64,000 nt of DNA from Sycon ciliatum (taxonomy: Eukaryota > Porifera > Calcarea > Leucosolenida > Sycettidae). Both the position numbers and the translations under genes were made by a program. Location: assembly GCF_964019385.1 (NCBI RefSeq), contig NC_088649.1:7719503-7783502 (forward strand), read 5' to 3'. Of this stretch, positions 1-9,252 are shown one piece after another (position 1 is the stretch's first letter; every line of letters begins with the position of its first letter). The notes under the pieces were generated by a model, which was given only the letters and a program-made list of their open reading frames with translations, was not told where the DNA came from and searched no databases.

Positions 1-1746
1 CAACATTGCGTTGTTACAAATTTTGCTTTTAAGACTTTGTTAGCCTTGAATTTAATAGTCAAGAGCATGGCTATACACACGTATGTGCAGCTCATCTTAA
101 AACCAGTCTTGATGCAAATAGAACAACTATACTTACATTTTATACACCTGGCTTTTTGGTACTGTAGCCTCAGCATGTATAATAGTGTATCGCTGTGAAG
201 TGCGACCATGAATCGCTTTTTTCCACAATTCACATTGTAAAGTTCCAATAGTCCTGCAATTTTGTTCGTTTGTCGGTAACTGGAACTAAAAATGCAATAT
301 CTGCAGCGATCTGTTGTAATCACCAGTGTAGATTCCCGTATATACCACACATTCATCAATTACATTTCACGTTCTGTATCTGAAATATCATTCCACTATC
401 GTCATATCCTCGTGGTCCGAAGCGTTTTCGCACAGGGGGCTGTTCTATGAGTGCAAAACATATCAATATCGTGAAAAGCACTCGTTGTAATAGCTTTCCC
501 ATCAACTTGTTATTACAATGCAGACTGGGGTAAACTCTACAGTGACCGATGGAAACTTGGAAACTCAAACCAAACCTAGCCAAAATGGAGGCTATGTTTG
601 TCTCCCCCTCTCCAGCCCGAAGGAAGACCCTATTTGGTAAAGGTGGTATGTACCCCTTCCCTGTGTTAGTATAATCTTGGTATAGGTATACCCATACACC
701 CTCTAGTTGTCATCCTCTAATCAAACATGCTAACCCTTCCCATGCATCATCATCTTTTTTACGTCAAATCCCCTTTGATCTCCTGCTATACTATTTGGAG
801 TAAAATTTCCTTCCAGATTAAAACATTCGACAAAATAAACGAGTTCACGATTCAGCCTTTCCCCTGCGAAACTGATGGTTCAAGTTATTGCGTGTTTCTT
901 GTTATTGTTGTGCTCTGACTAGCTTTCTTCTCTTATGACATCATACGGGCCAAGTCATTACTTTCACCGCACCATGTTCGGAATCAAGATGCGTCTCTCC
1001 ACATTCGTAGGATTGTCCAATGTGAGACGCATGACGTCGTGCGACAAAGTGGTGAAGGGCGCAAGGCAGGTGAATTTCATCTTTAATCTCTGTATGGTTA
1101 GGGTTTGGGCAATTGCAGGGTCGGACATGCCATTTTGGTAAACATTTGCTTTTGTCAGGAAGGCACGGAACGTATCACCCTTTGCTCCAGTTCACCAGTA
1201 CCTCGATAACACCACGTTGAAATGCTTAGGGCTGCACGCCTGGTGTGGCATTCACTAGCTTTAGTGTAATTCATTGAGCATCACTGTAGTTAAAGCAAGA
1301 AACTGTCACTGGAAATTCATATCCGTGTTCATAGTAAGTGAATGTCCCACGATCACGAGGTATAATATCACCGCGAGACTGTCGTAACACCACTACCTTA
1401 CTATCTTACCAAACATTTTGATAATTTCTCCTGTTTCTCTGAAGATGTTACACCATCAAAAATGGGGTGGTACCTTCGTCAACACTGCGCTGTTTTTTTT
1501 ACTTCAATATTGCTAAGATTGATCCTGAAATTGTTCTGAAGAAAATAGCCGATTAATGGTGTAAAATTCACACTTTCCGCGTAACAGTCTCAATGACCTG
1601 GTTTAATCTGTTGTAATTTTGAGACCGTGCTCAAAATGTTCTGACTTGAGTGTTGACGTTTGTTTTTTCAAGTTAGTGTGCTCAGCAGCCAGTAAGTCTC
1701 TTTAGAATTTTTTCCTCTTCGGATTCGACAATACAAACAGGGTGAC
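1..1746. other. No gene recognised
   Basis: No reading frame with recognisable protein features, no tRNA and no clear repeat was seen. Open frames here are under 80 codons and look like chance. This stretch could hold promoter or intron sequence of the weak exon candidate that follows. Confidence 0.4.
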
Positions 1747-1855
1747 ATGGAAGACCCGGAAAACAGCGGTATTGATGGCGGCGACCAGACAGCAGGAAGG
1801 GAGCAGGCAGAGTCCGAAGAGCAGTTATTTTCTTACCTGAATTTCTTAGTGCAAG
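1747..1855 (+). CDS. Candidate first coding exon, function unknown
   Basis: An ATG opens a 36-codon acidic frame (starts M-E-D-P-E-N-S-G, rich in Glu, Gln and Gly) that ends at CAAG followed by GTGGGT, a plausible splice donor in phase 1. The upstream stretch is pyrimidine-rich. No domain is recognised and I could not find a downstream exon that continues the frame cleanly, so this may be chance. It is listed because composition and donor look exon-like. Confidence 0.22.
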
Positions 1856-2484
1856 GTGGGTACATTCTATGAAAGGTATTGAAAACTAATAAATATTTCT
1901 GTTTTGCAAGTCTAAGGAGTAAAGCATTATTGCACTATTTGCTTGTCATAATCGTCGCAAACTACCACACCAAGTCCTTGAATACACATATCCTTATTAG
2001 CCCCGGGATTTGAACACAGAGGATAGGCCAATTTAATCACGGATGCAAAAGAAAGGACTACATTCTACGAGTTATGTCGAAATTTCCACCAACACTAGCA
2101 GATAATACTATACTGTACATATTTAATGTTTATCTGTCGTCTATTTTGTAGTAAAACAAAATGTTCAACGGTCTCAATAGCTTTATCATTCATTACAATC
2201 TTCCGAATTAATGTTTGCTAATCATTTGAAAACTGATGAGGGAAACGAGCCAAATGAGGACACGGCCCTAAGCAGCAGGATAGGTACTGTTCCATGATTG
2301 TAACGGCACTAGCCGCGGTTATGGCATATTCTTCGAATGTCACCTAACAAAAATGAACGGAGAGCGACGAATTTATTCGTTTTTGGAGCTCGAGGGAAGC
2401 TTTAGGGAAAGCGATTGCCTACATGCATCAGGTATTCAATTATGCACGTCCATCTGCATCTAATTGTTCCTGTCTGAATTGCAG

Positions 2485-2800
2485 TGATGCAACAAGATCT
2501 GATTTGAGCAAACACATGTCACGGTTCTTTACCTTTTGGTGCTGTGTTGCCGTATTGTTAGGGGACTCGCAGGGCGCACCACGAAATCCCGATATTTTGG
2601 ATGAAATTATCTCCCGAAGTCCAGTTCCTTTTGATACCTTCGAAACGCACTCTACCTACTTCGCGCCCAATGCTCGACCGAAAGAGGAAGTCCACTGGCC
2701 CAGGCAAGAGTGCAATCCACAGGTTACCGAGCCGGTGCAGTCAACCAGCACGCTACAAGGACAATTCGCCACACATGAGCAGGCAAGTGTAACTGAATAG
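2485..2800 (+). CDS. Candidate terminal exon, function unknown
   Basis: A pyrimidine-rich tract ending in TTGCAG at about 2484 resembles a splice acceptor and enters a frame open to a TAG at 2800. The frame includes a hydrophobic patch (F-F-T-F-W-C-C-V-A-V-L-L) followed by a polar, Pro-rich stretch. A CAATAAA signal lies near 3031-3037, in the right place for a 3' end. The phase does not match the candidate exon at 1747-1855. No family is recognised. Confidence 0.2.
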
Positions 2801-3298
2801 GCAATTGAAGAACAAACTGCGAGGAGACAACAATATTACCATCGCAATAATGAGAACAAGCTGAACGTACATGTGGCTATTTATTTAAACTGCGTCATTC
2901 GATTGAAACTTGTGAAATAACAATGTGAAAAGAATTATCAATAGTAAAAATAACCGCAATCAGTAATACAAGCTGGATCGACATTTGTGTACACTGTATT
3001 CATGTATTGTAAAACTGTGGAGACAATGTGCAATAAAACGATGAAAATGTGAAGAAATTGTGTAGAGAAAGAAAGGGATTCAAACAAGTTTTCGTACAAC
3101 ACTCATCAGGAATCTTTATTGTACTAAAGAGCACTGAAACAAAATTGAACTATTATAGAAAATCTAAGTTAGAGAAATAACACTAAGAACAACAGCAGTG
3201 AAATTTACAAGTGTGAATTTTAACAATGAAAGCGAGAGTGTAGCGGGCCGCAGTCTCTCTCGGAGGCAAATGCACACGGGTCTCAGTGAACACACTGT

Positions 3299-3467
3299 AA
3301 CTGGCAATTGAAATGTGCTGGCAACGAAATTCACTAACTGGCAACTAAATATACTGATTGGCTACTAAATTAACTAACTGGCTACTAAATTAACTGACTG
3401 GCAACTAAATAAACTGACTGGCAACTAAATAAACTGACTGGCAACTAAATAAACTGACTGGCAATAA
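3299..3467 (+). repeat. 20-bp tandem repeat
   Basis: About eight copies of a 20-bp unit (CTGACTGGCAACTAAATAAA and variants). The three copies nearest the right end are almost identical, while the left copies carry substitutions such as GGCTAC for GGCAAC. Confidence 0.85.
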
Positions 3468-3874
3468 AAGAATCGTGAGCAGCAGCTTTTGTGCAAAGGC
3501 AGACTCCGTACGCTAATGTACGGGGATAAGTAGCCATGTAGGGGATACTCATAATGGAAGTCGCTACCCCCACTACTAGTATTCGTGACGGCAAAGTGTC
3601 TCTTAGTAAGGAGATTGAGTACCGGACAAGCGTGCCCTGAGGCATACCAACCCGAAGTCACACCAGTGCAAAGCCAACAGGCCAACACAGAGCTGAAATG
3701 GCATATGAAAAGGCATACTGATAATGTGCCGACAAGATATGTTAGTATTGTGAGACCATGCTTATTTCGTGTTGACATGAGGTGAGTATTGACGTTTGTG
3801 TCTTTTCAAGTCAGTGTGTCAGATTTTCTAGTCAGTCTAGTCAAGAGTCACGTGACTAAATAAATAAATAAATA

Positions 3875-3948
3875 TTAACTGGTTTGAGGGAAAGAGACAA
3901 ACGGGAAAAGTCTGAAGAAAAAATTGACTGTCACCACCAGGACAAATA
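3875..3948 (+). repeat. Foldback repeat family C, one arm with tRNA-like fragment
   Basis: One arm (AACTGGTTTGAGGGAAAG onwards) of the inverted-repeat family seen complete at 20575-20740, followed by GTCACCACCAGGAC, which matches the edge of that family's tRNA-like core. It is flanked by (AAAT)n on both sides. The second arm is missing. Confidence 0.6.
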
Positions 3949-3959
3949 AATAAATCACC

Positions 3960-4790
3960 GCATTTGTTAGCACAGTGCACGCTCCCTGCTCTCAGCGCTG
4001 GTCTCGAGCTCGGGACCGTGTGATTCGCAGGTTATTATTATTCTTCCAGAATCAAGTGATGTTATTTCCATTCAAATGACCCTGGATAAGGAGACCACAT
4101 TTTGAAGGTCCCTTGAGCGGTCGTCTTAGACAGGTTTCACTGTACTTATACTTTCGGAGTTGTTTACAAACCAGATTACTTTGAAGTTGCACGGCCAGTG
4201 GCGTTAAACCCTGCCTACTACGAAAAGTGTTGAATCTTTTTTTTGTTTGGCCAGGTTTATCTATGCATTTATATCAACAGACCTTTGCGGCGAAATTCTT
4301 TTGCACTTAAAAGTGACACACAAAGTTGCGTTTGAAATCTAAACCGAATGCGTGAATCCTACCTGGCTTGGCGTTGAAACATTGAACGAGAGAGCTTGGA
4401 AGCTCAGGGCCCTACGCTATGCTTTTATGCTTTTTTGCCTAGCTCATCGTACATGTTTTAAGAACTGATGGAAATGTATTTTTCCGTTGATTGGCCACAT
4501 CACTGTATTGCAAAAACGTTTCCACATTTCACGTCAAATTTGAAATCGATCGGTATTTTTGCTCTCACATGCATCCATTGCTCAATCATGCATCATTTGC
4601 CCATAATTATGACAAACTTTGGCCTGCGATTTACTTTGGCCGGTTGGTACCAAGCGGCGAAATCAGCGAAATTAAATCGCCAGCGAAAATGAGTTGATTT
4701 TAATACAGTAATCGGATTTTCTGGCCCTTTTGTAGTAACACATGTACATTGACCTGTTGAGCCAATGACGACGCCGAATGCATGGTTGCC
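3960..4790. other. No gene recognised
   Basis: Apart from short chance frames, nothing coding, structural or repetitive was recognised here. Confidence 0.35.
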
Positions 4791-4797
4791 TGTGGAG

Positions 4798-5070
4798 CAC
4801 ATTACATAACTTTACAGTCTCCTAAAATACGTATCCTGTCCGACGGCAAAAGAGGCTGCAGATTTAGTTTTTCTGCGCGTCGACGGGATGATTGCGACGC
4901 GAAAGTTCAGCTCGCGTTATTTGGCTCGCACGTCGAAAAATCAACGCGAGTGACCTGCTGCTCACGTCGAAAGTTGGACATTACATAACTTTACAGTCTC
5001 CTTAAATACGTATCCTGTCCGACGCCAAAGGAAGCTGCAGATTTAGTTTTTCTGCGCGTCGACGGGATGT
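4798..5070. repeat. Direct duplication of about 90 bp
   Basis: A block of about 90 bp (ACATTACATAACTTTACAG to CGCGTCGACGGGATG) occurs at about 4798-4889 and again at about 4979-5069 with a few substitutions. The second copy runs straight into the minisatellite. Confidence 0.7.
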
Positions 5071-5345
5071 CTGTCCTGACGTTTACTGGGACCGGCGCTG
5101 ACTCTGCCGATCACGGGCGTTCTGGACTCGACAGGATGTCTGTCCTGACGTTTCCTGGGACCGGCTTAGACTCTGCCGATCACGGGCGTTCTGGACTCAA
5201 CGAGATGTCTGTCCTGATGTTGCCTGGGACCGGCGGACTCTGCCGATCACGGGCATTCTGGAGTCGACGGGATCTCTCTTCCGACGTTTCCTGTGACCGG
5301 CGCTGAATCGCTCGTTCACGCTTATTTTGGAGACGACGGGATCTC
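5060..5345 (-). repeat. 69-bp minisatellite, protein-like on the minus strand
   Basis: About four degenerate copies of a 69-bp unit. Read on the minus strand each unit gives a 23-residue charged repeat of the form Q-E-T-S-E-E-R-S-R-R-L-Q-N-A-R-D-R-Q, with a stop in the copy nearest 5060. Arg/Glu-rich repeats of this kind occur in helicase-associated and other transposon proteins of invertebrates. That link is from memory of the pattern, not from a search. It is probably a relic of a coding repeat, now decayed. Confidence 0.5.
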
Positions 5346-5567
5346 TCTTCCAAAGTATGTTTATGCTGACGCATCCTATCACCTATTCGGCGTCTATTCT
5401 AATTTAATTTCCTCCTCGTCTCCCTATTTCTTTCCAAATCTCCATCTACATCAGGGAGTCGTATACATAATACGACGAATATTGGTACGTACGGGACAGA
5501 TACAGGAGCCCGCAAATATTGTGGACAGCTGTAATGTACAATCCTGTAGAGCCTTTGTAGTCACAGA

Positions 5568-5706
5568 TACGGGACAGATACGGGATAGCTCCAGCCGTGA
5601 CACAAACAAACAAACAAACAAACAAACACCAAATTAAAGCTGTGTGGACCCTGGCTAGCGCCAGACGTTACTGAAGTAACGTCTTCTGCATAGCTACGGG
5701 AATAAC
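5568..5706 (+). repeat. Direct repeat, copy 1, with (CAAA)n and a hairpin
   Basis: A block of about 140 bp: GGGACAGATACGGGATAG, then (CAAA)n, then a unique stretch with a 10-bp stem hairpin at 5663-5684 (AGACGTTACT and AGTAACGTCT around a GA loop), ending CTACGGGAATAA. It recurs at 5975-6116. It could be a small non-autonomous element or a SINE-like repeat. Confidence 0.7.
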
Positions 5707-5974
5707 TATTATGCTATCCGCCTACATGCGATTCCCGGGCTGGTCGATAGGCGGCCCAGCCAGCCTGCTAGTGGGATATCGGCCTCGCACACAAATCGAC
5801 ACAAAATGTTACTGCACTGAATTCATTCCCCCGACACACTTCGCATATATACTCATTCTCTGGATGGTACCGTACTCTTTATGGTACGGGACAGGTACGG
5901 GATAGCGCCAGGCTTGTCGATGGCACAAACAAACAAAAATATTGTGGCCAGCTGTCTTTGCTGGTACGGTACAG

Positions 5975-6116
5975 TACGGGACAGATACGGGATAGCGCCA
6001 GGCGTGACACAAACAAACAAACAAACAAACAAACAAACACCAAATTAAAGCTGTGTGGACCCTGGCTAGCGCCAGACGTTACTGAAGTAACGTCTTCTGC
6101 ATAGCTACGGGAATAA
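5975..6116 (+). repeat. Direct repeat, copy 2, with (CAAA)n and a hairpin
   Basis: Second copy of the 5568-5706 block, with a longer (CAAA)n run and the same hairpin at 6074-6095. A partial third copy of the left part is at about 5884-5937. About 270 bp of unrelated sequence lies between the two full copies. Confidence 0.7.
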
Positions 6117-6399
6117 ATTATTTCTTCTTGCACCAGTGTTAGCACAAATGTGGAAGATAGCGTGCAATACCCACGGTCGTATAGTGACAAAAGGTCACCT
6201 TCCACATGGTAGCTGATGACCCCAGGTCTAGAACCTTCCTTATTATTATGCTTGTTCGCGTTGACAACACCAAGCAAGCTTGGTTAGCCCTCGCATAAGC
6301 CAAAAGAACAAAAGAAAAGAGGAACGAGCGAAGCCAATGAGGAGCACACACGCATGCGACTGCAGAAGAGGCAAAAAAGGAATAAATAAGCGGGATCCA

Positions 6400-7302
6400 T
6401 CCAGCGGGAGAAGGCGAAGAGGAAGAAGGAAGTGCGTCATAGCCAGGCGGAGTCGTCATGGCGTATCAGCAATGATGCATCGGACGCCTTGCGACACACC
6501 ATTGTCCTTGCCCGTGAACCTGGCGCCTCGAGTTGGCTGACTTGCCATCCATTGAAAAAGTATGGCTTTTAACTGAGCAAAGCTGAGTTCATGGACGGCT
6601 TGTGCCTCCGTTATGGTTGGATGCCGCCCAGGTTACCAACTCATTGCTCTTGTGGACGGGAAAATGGTATTGACCATGCTTTGTCATGTCCCCGTGGTGG
6701 TTTTACCATTATGCGCCATAATGAGATCCGGGATGTGACAGCCTCTCTCCTTCAAGAGACCTGTCACAATGTCTCCATCGAGCCACTGCTGCAGCCACTC
6801 ACTGGAGAGAGAATGAGATACAGGTCTGCTATTGTGGAGGAGCATGCGCGGCTTGATGTAGTGGTCAGTGGTTTGTGGGGCAGTCGTTTTGAGCGTACTT
6901 TACTTGATATACGGGTTTTTTAATCCTCATGAACGCTCAAATCGATCTGCAACACACACCACTGTCTATCGGCGCCATGAAAAAGAAAAGCGACGATGCT
7001 ATGAAGAGAGAGTGAGAGAGGTGGAGCATGCGACGTTCATGCCTGTTGTGCTGTCGGCAAGTGGTGGCATGGGAAGAGCGGCGACATCACTCTATCGCCG
7101 AATCGCGTTATTGAGAGCGGAAAGGAGGAAGGAGCAGTACTCCCACGTAATATCTTACATCAGATGCCGTCTATCATTTGCCCTGTTGCGATCATGCATC
7201 ATGTGTTTGCGGGGTTCACGGGGTCTTTTCCGTGAGCGATCGGTTCGGCATCCGGAGTCTGCTGAGCTGGTTGTTGCTGAGGCCCAGGTTGCTCGCAGGT
7301 GA
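6400..7302 (+). pseudogene. Retrotransposon ORF 3' module (zinc knuckle and nuclease-like domain), broken
   Basis: The frame reads a conserved block widely found at the C-terminus of reverse-transcriptase ORFs in invertebrates: G-A-S-S-W-L-T, L-R-Y-G-W, a C-S-C-G...H-A-L-S-C-P-R-G-G knuckle, R-H-N-E-I-R-D, then R-L-D-V...L-D-I-R-V-F-N-P, which resembles a PD-(D/E)XK nuclease core. It continues with a charged stretch and S-A-S-G-G-M-G and C-L-R-G-S-R motifs. Breaks are an in-frame TAA near 6570 and a +1 shift in a run of six T at about 6915, where the frame ending 6923 hands over to the frame ending 7302. No reverse transcriptase is seen upstream, so the copy is also 5' truncated. Family knowledge is from memory; the parent clade is not certain. 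Confidence 0.6.
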
Positions 7303-7384
7303 GAATCTATAAATTGCAGCAGATTATGTTTATTATAAATACTGTACATGGACATTTTACAGGCTACATTATTTTTATTATTAT

Positions 7385-7548
7385 TATTATTGTAGAAAGG
7401 AAAAGGAAATATGGATACGAGTTGAGAGTAACTCTCCATTCCTGTAACCAGATACTATATACAGTCAGAAAGTGCAACAACTAGGCACAAGACTGACAGA
7501 GTACTGAGACATTCGACGTCATGACACCTAGCTTCAACACATCTTATT
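7385..7548 (+). repeat. Repeat family D, single arm between ATT arrays
   Basis: About 165 bp beginning GTAGAAAGGAAAAGGAAA and ending CTTCAACACATCT, flanked on both sides by (ATT)n. The same sequence forms the outer arms of the long inverted repeat at 15793-16553 and recurs at 20818-20982. No coding content was seen. Confidence 0.7.
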
Positions 7549-7560
7549 ATTATTATTTGA

Positions 7561-8506
7561 ACTCAGTCAACCCCTTTCCACACAACAATTGGCACTCCAC
7601 AGGGAGACTCACTTTCCCCTGTGCTATTTGTAGTCTATCTAGACGCAGCACTGCGCGGTGTCCTCGCCGCAGCCCCACCTCGCTGTCCTGCAGATAGCAC
7701 TCTACCAGTCGACATCATCTACGTGGACGACACCGATTTTGTCAGTACCTCATCTGCTTGGCTAGCACAGCTTGAACGTCTTACCGCAACAGTTCTCAAG
7801 CAATGGAATCTTCATGTCAACGCGGAGAAGACCGAACACACAAAACTCACTCGGCAGCAGGATCGAGTCTCGGAAGAATGGAGAATGACGAAAAAGTTAG
7901 GTTCTCTGATTGGTGACGGCGAAGACATTACCAGGCGAAAGCAGCTCGCCACAGCGTCCTACAGAGCAATGTATAGTCTTTGGAAACGGAGAACATTAGT
8001 GCGTGAAGAATTGAGACTGAGGCTGTACAACGCATTCGTGATTCCAGTCTTATTGTACAACAGCGGCACCTGGGCACCCACTTCAGTGGCCGAGGCCCAA
8101 CTGGATTCGTTTCACCGCAGGCAGTTGCGTAGTCTCATCGGTATTAGGTGGCCACAAACAATAAGCAATGCTGCTCTCTACAAGAGGTGCAAAGCACAAC
8201 CGATATCTAACTTTGTTCGTCTAGCCATAATTATGGAGACTCTTTGGCCATATACTGCGCATGCCTGACGGATGTCCTGCTGTGGCGGCTATGATTACCT
8301 ACTACCAGGTGAAGGAAAAAGTGTGGAGAGGACGGCCAAGAACGACTCTGCCTATCGTGCTATCCCGTCACCTGCAGAGAGTGGGGCGGAGAGGACTCAA
8401 GACGTTCTCTGATCTCCTCTCCCTTCGGGAGATTGCACAGGGCAGAGGGGAGTGGGAGGACCTTTGCAAGGACGTCTGCAAGTCCAATAGTGGCGTCTAC
8501 GACTAA
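7561..8506 (+). pseudogene. LINE reverse transcriptase, 3' part, frameshifted
   Basis: Starting directly at an ATT array, the frame encodes the G-T-P-Q-G-D-S-L-S-P-V-L-F motif, then Y-V-D-D-T-D-F (catalytic YxDD), then the thumb region (L-G-S-L-I-G-D-G-E-D-I). It shifts frame near 8240 in the stretch around CTTTGGCC and continues in the frame ending 8506 with the usual C-terminal R-G-R-P-R-T-T-L-P and W-E-D-L features. The fingers, N-terminal part and endonuclease are absent, so it is 5' truncated and dead. Clade not assigned. Confidence 0.75.
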
Positions 8507-8880
8507 AACCAAAATAATAATATTGCTCCGAAATATCACAATACTGCTTTTCATAACTGCTGCGGTAATAATAATTAATATATTTTTAAACTACCACCAA
8601 AATTCCTCTCTTAACGTAGTGCGTGGATTTGCATCCGCCTGCCACCATTTTACTGGATTATTCTCAAAACGGAGTCGACAATGCCCTTTATCCTGTGTCT
8701 ACATCCTCCGTTCAATCTGAGCAATGCTGTCATGTGCCCCTTAGCAGGTACGTCGTCTTGTATTGTATTTCTACTTCTGTTGTCGTTGCTCTTTTTCTTT
8801 TTCTTTTCATTTCCCAAGTCCATTCAGCACGTGCGAATTTGTGGGCGGTTTACCACCGCTGACATTGACGCGTAAGTGCA

Positions 8881-9252
8881 TAATAATAATAATAATAATA
8901 ATAATTTGGAAAGGATTGGGAGAACTTCATATTCAAAGGATCAGTCGGGGAAGTGAACTGCCTGAAAAGAGAAAAAAGTTTCCAGAAACTGACCGTGGTT
9001 GGTCCCCTGGGGGAGGGAAAAAGACCCAAGTGCCATCAGTATGTGTGGCACGTGTTGTGAGCTGCCTTTGGGGTGAGGAACTTGTCAGCGCCTTCTAGGT
9101 TCAGCCTGGTCCCATAGCTCAGTGCATGGTTAGAGCATTGCTCATGACAAGCAGGGTCCCAGGTTCGAGTCCTGGTGGGTCTGGCGTTTTTTCTCTTTTC
9201 AGGCAGTTCACTTCCCCGACTGATCCTTTTAATAATAATAATAATAATATTT
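8881..9252 (+). repeat. Foldback repeat family A, copy 1, with tRNA-like core
   Basis: An element with long terminal inverted repeats: the left arm starts TTTGGAAAGGATTGGGAG at about 8905 and the matching right arm ends near 9230. Between them lies a unique block (GACCGTGGTTGGTCCCC...) and a tRNA-like sequence at 9108-9182. (AAT)n borders both sides. The right arm lacks its last 30 bp compared with other copies. The R4/Dong-like LINE starts in the right-hand AAT array. Confidence 0.8.
9108..9182 (+). tRNA. tRNA-like core of family A, copy 1
   Basis: Cloverleaf-like: acceptor GGTCCCA and TGGGTCT, D stem GCTC/GAGC, anticodon stem TTGCT/AGCAG with loop CATGACA, T arm CCAGG-TTCGAGT-CCTGG. Position 33 is A instead of the usual T and this copy has extra bases in the D loop, so it is better called tRNA-derived than a working tRNA. 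Confidence 0.35.

Noticed and set aside
2240..2262. CTGATGAGGGAAACGAG, resembling hammerhead core words
   Set aside because: CTGATGA and GAAAC are separated by only two bases, so there is no room for stem II, and the flanks do not pair.
2601..2792. Second frame overlapping the candidate exon at 2485-2800
   Set aside because: Shifted shadow without protein-like composition.
6280..6540. Basic 86-codon plus-strand frame (R-R-R-R-G-R-R-K)
   Set aside because: Overlaps the broken retroelement module in a different frame and consists mostly of purine-rich codons.
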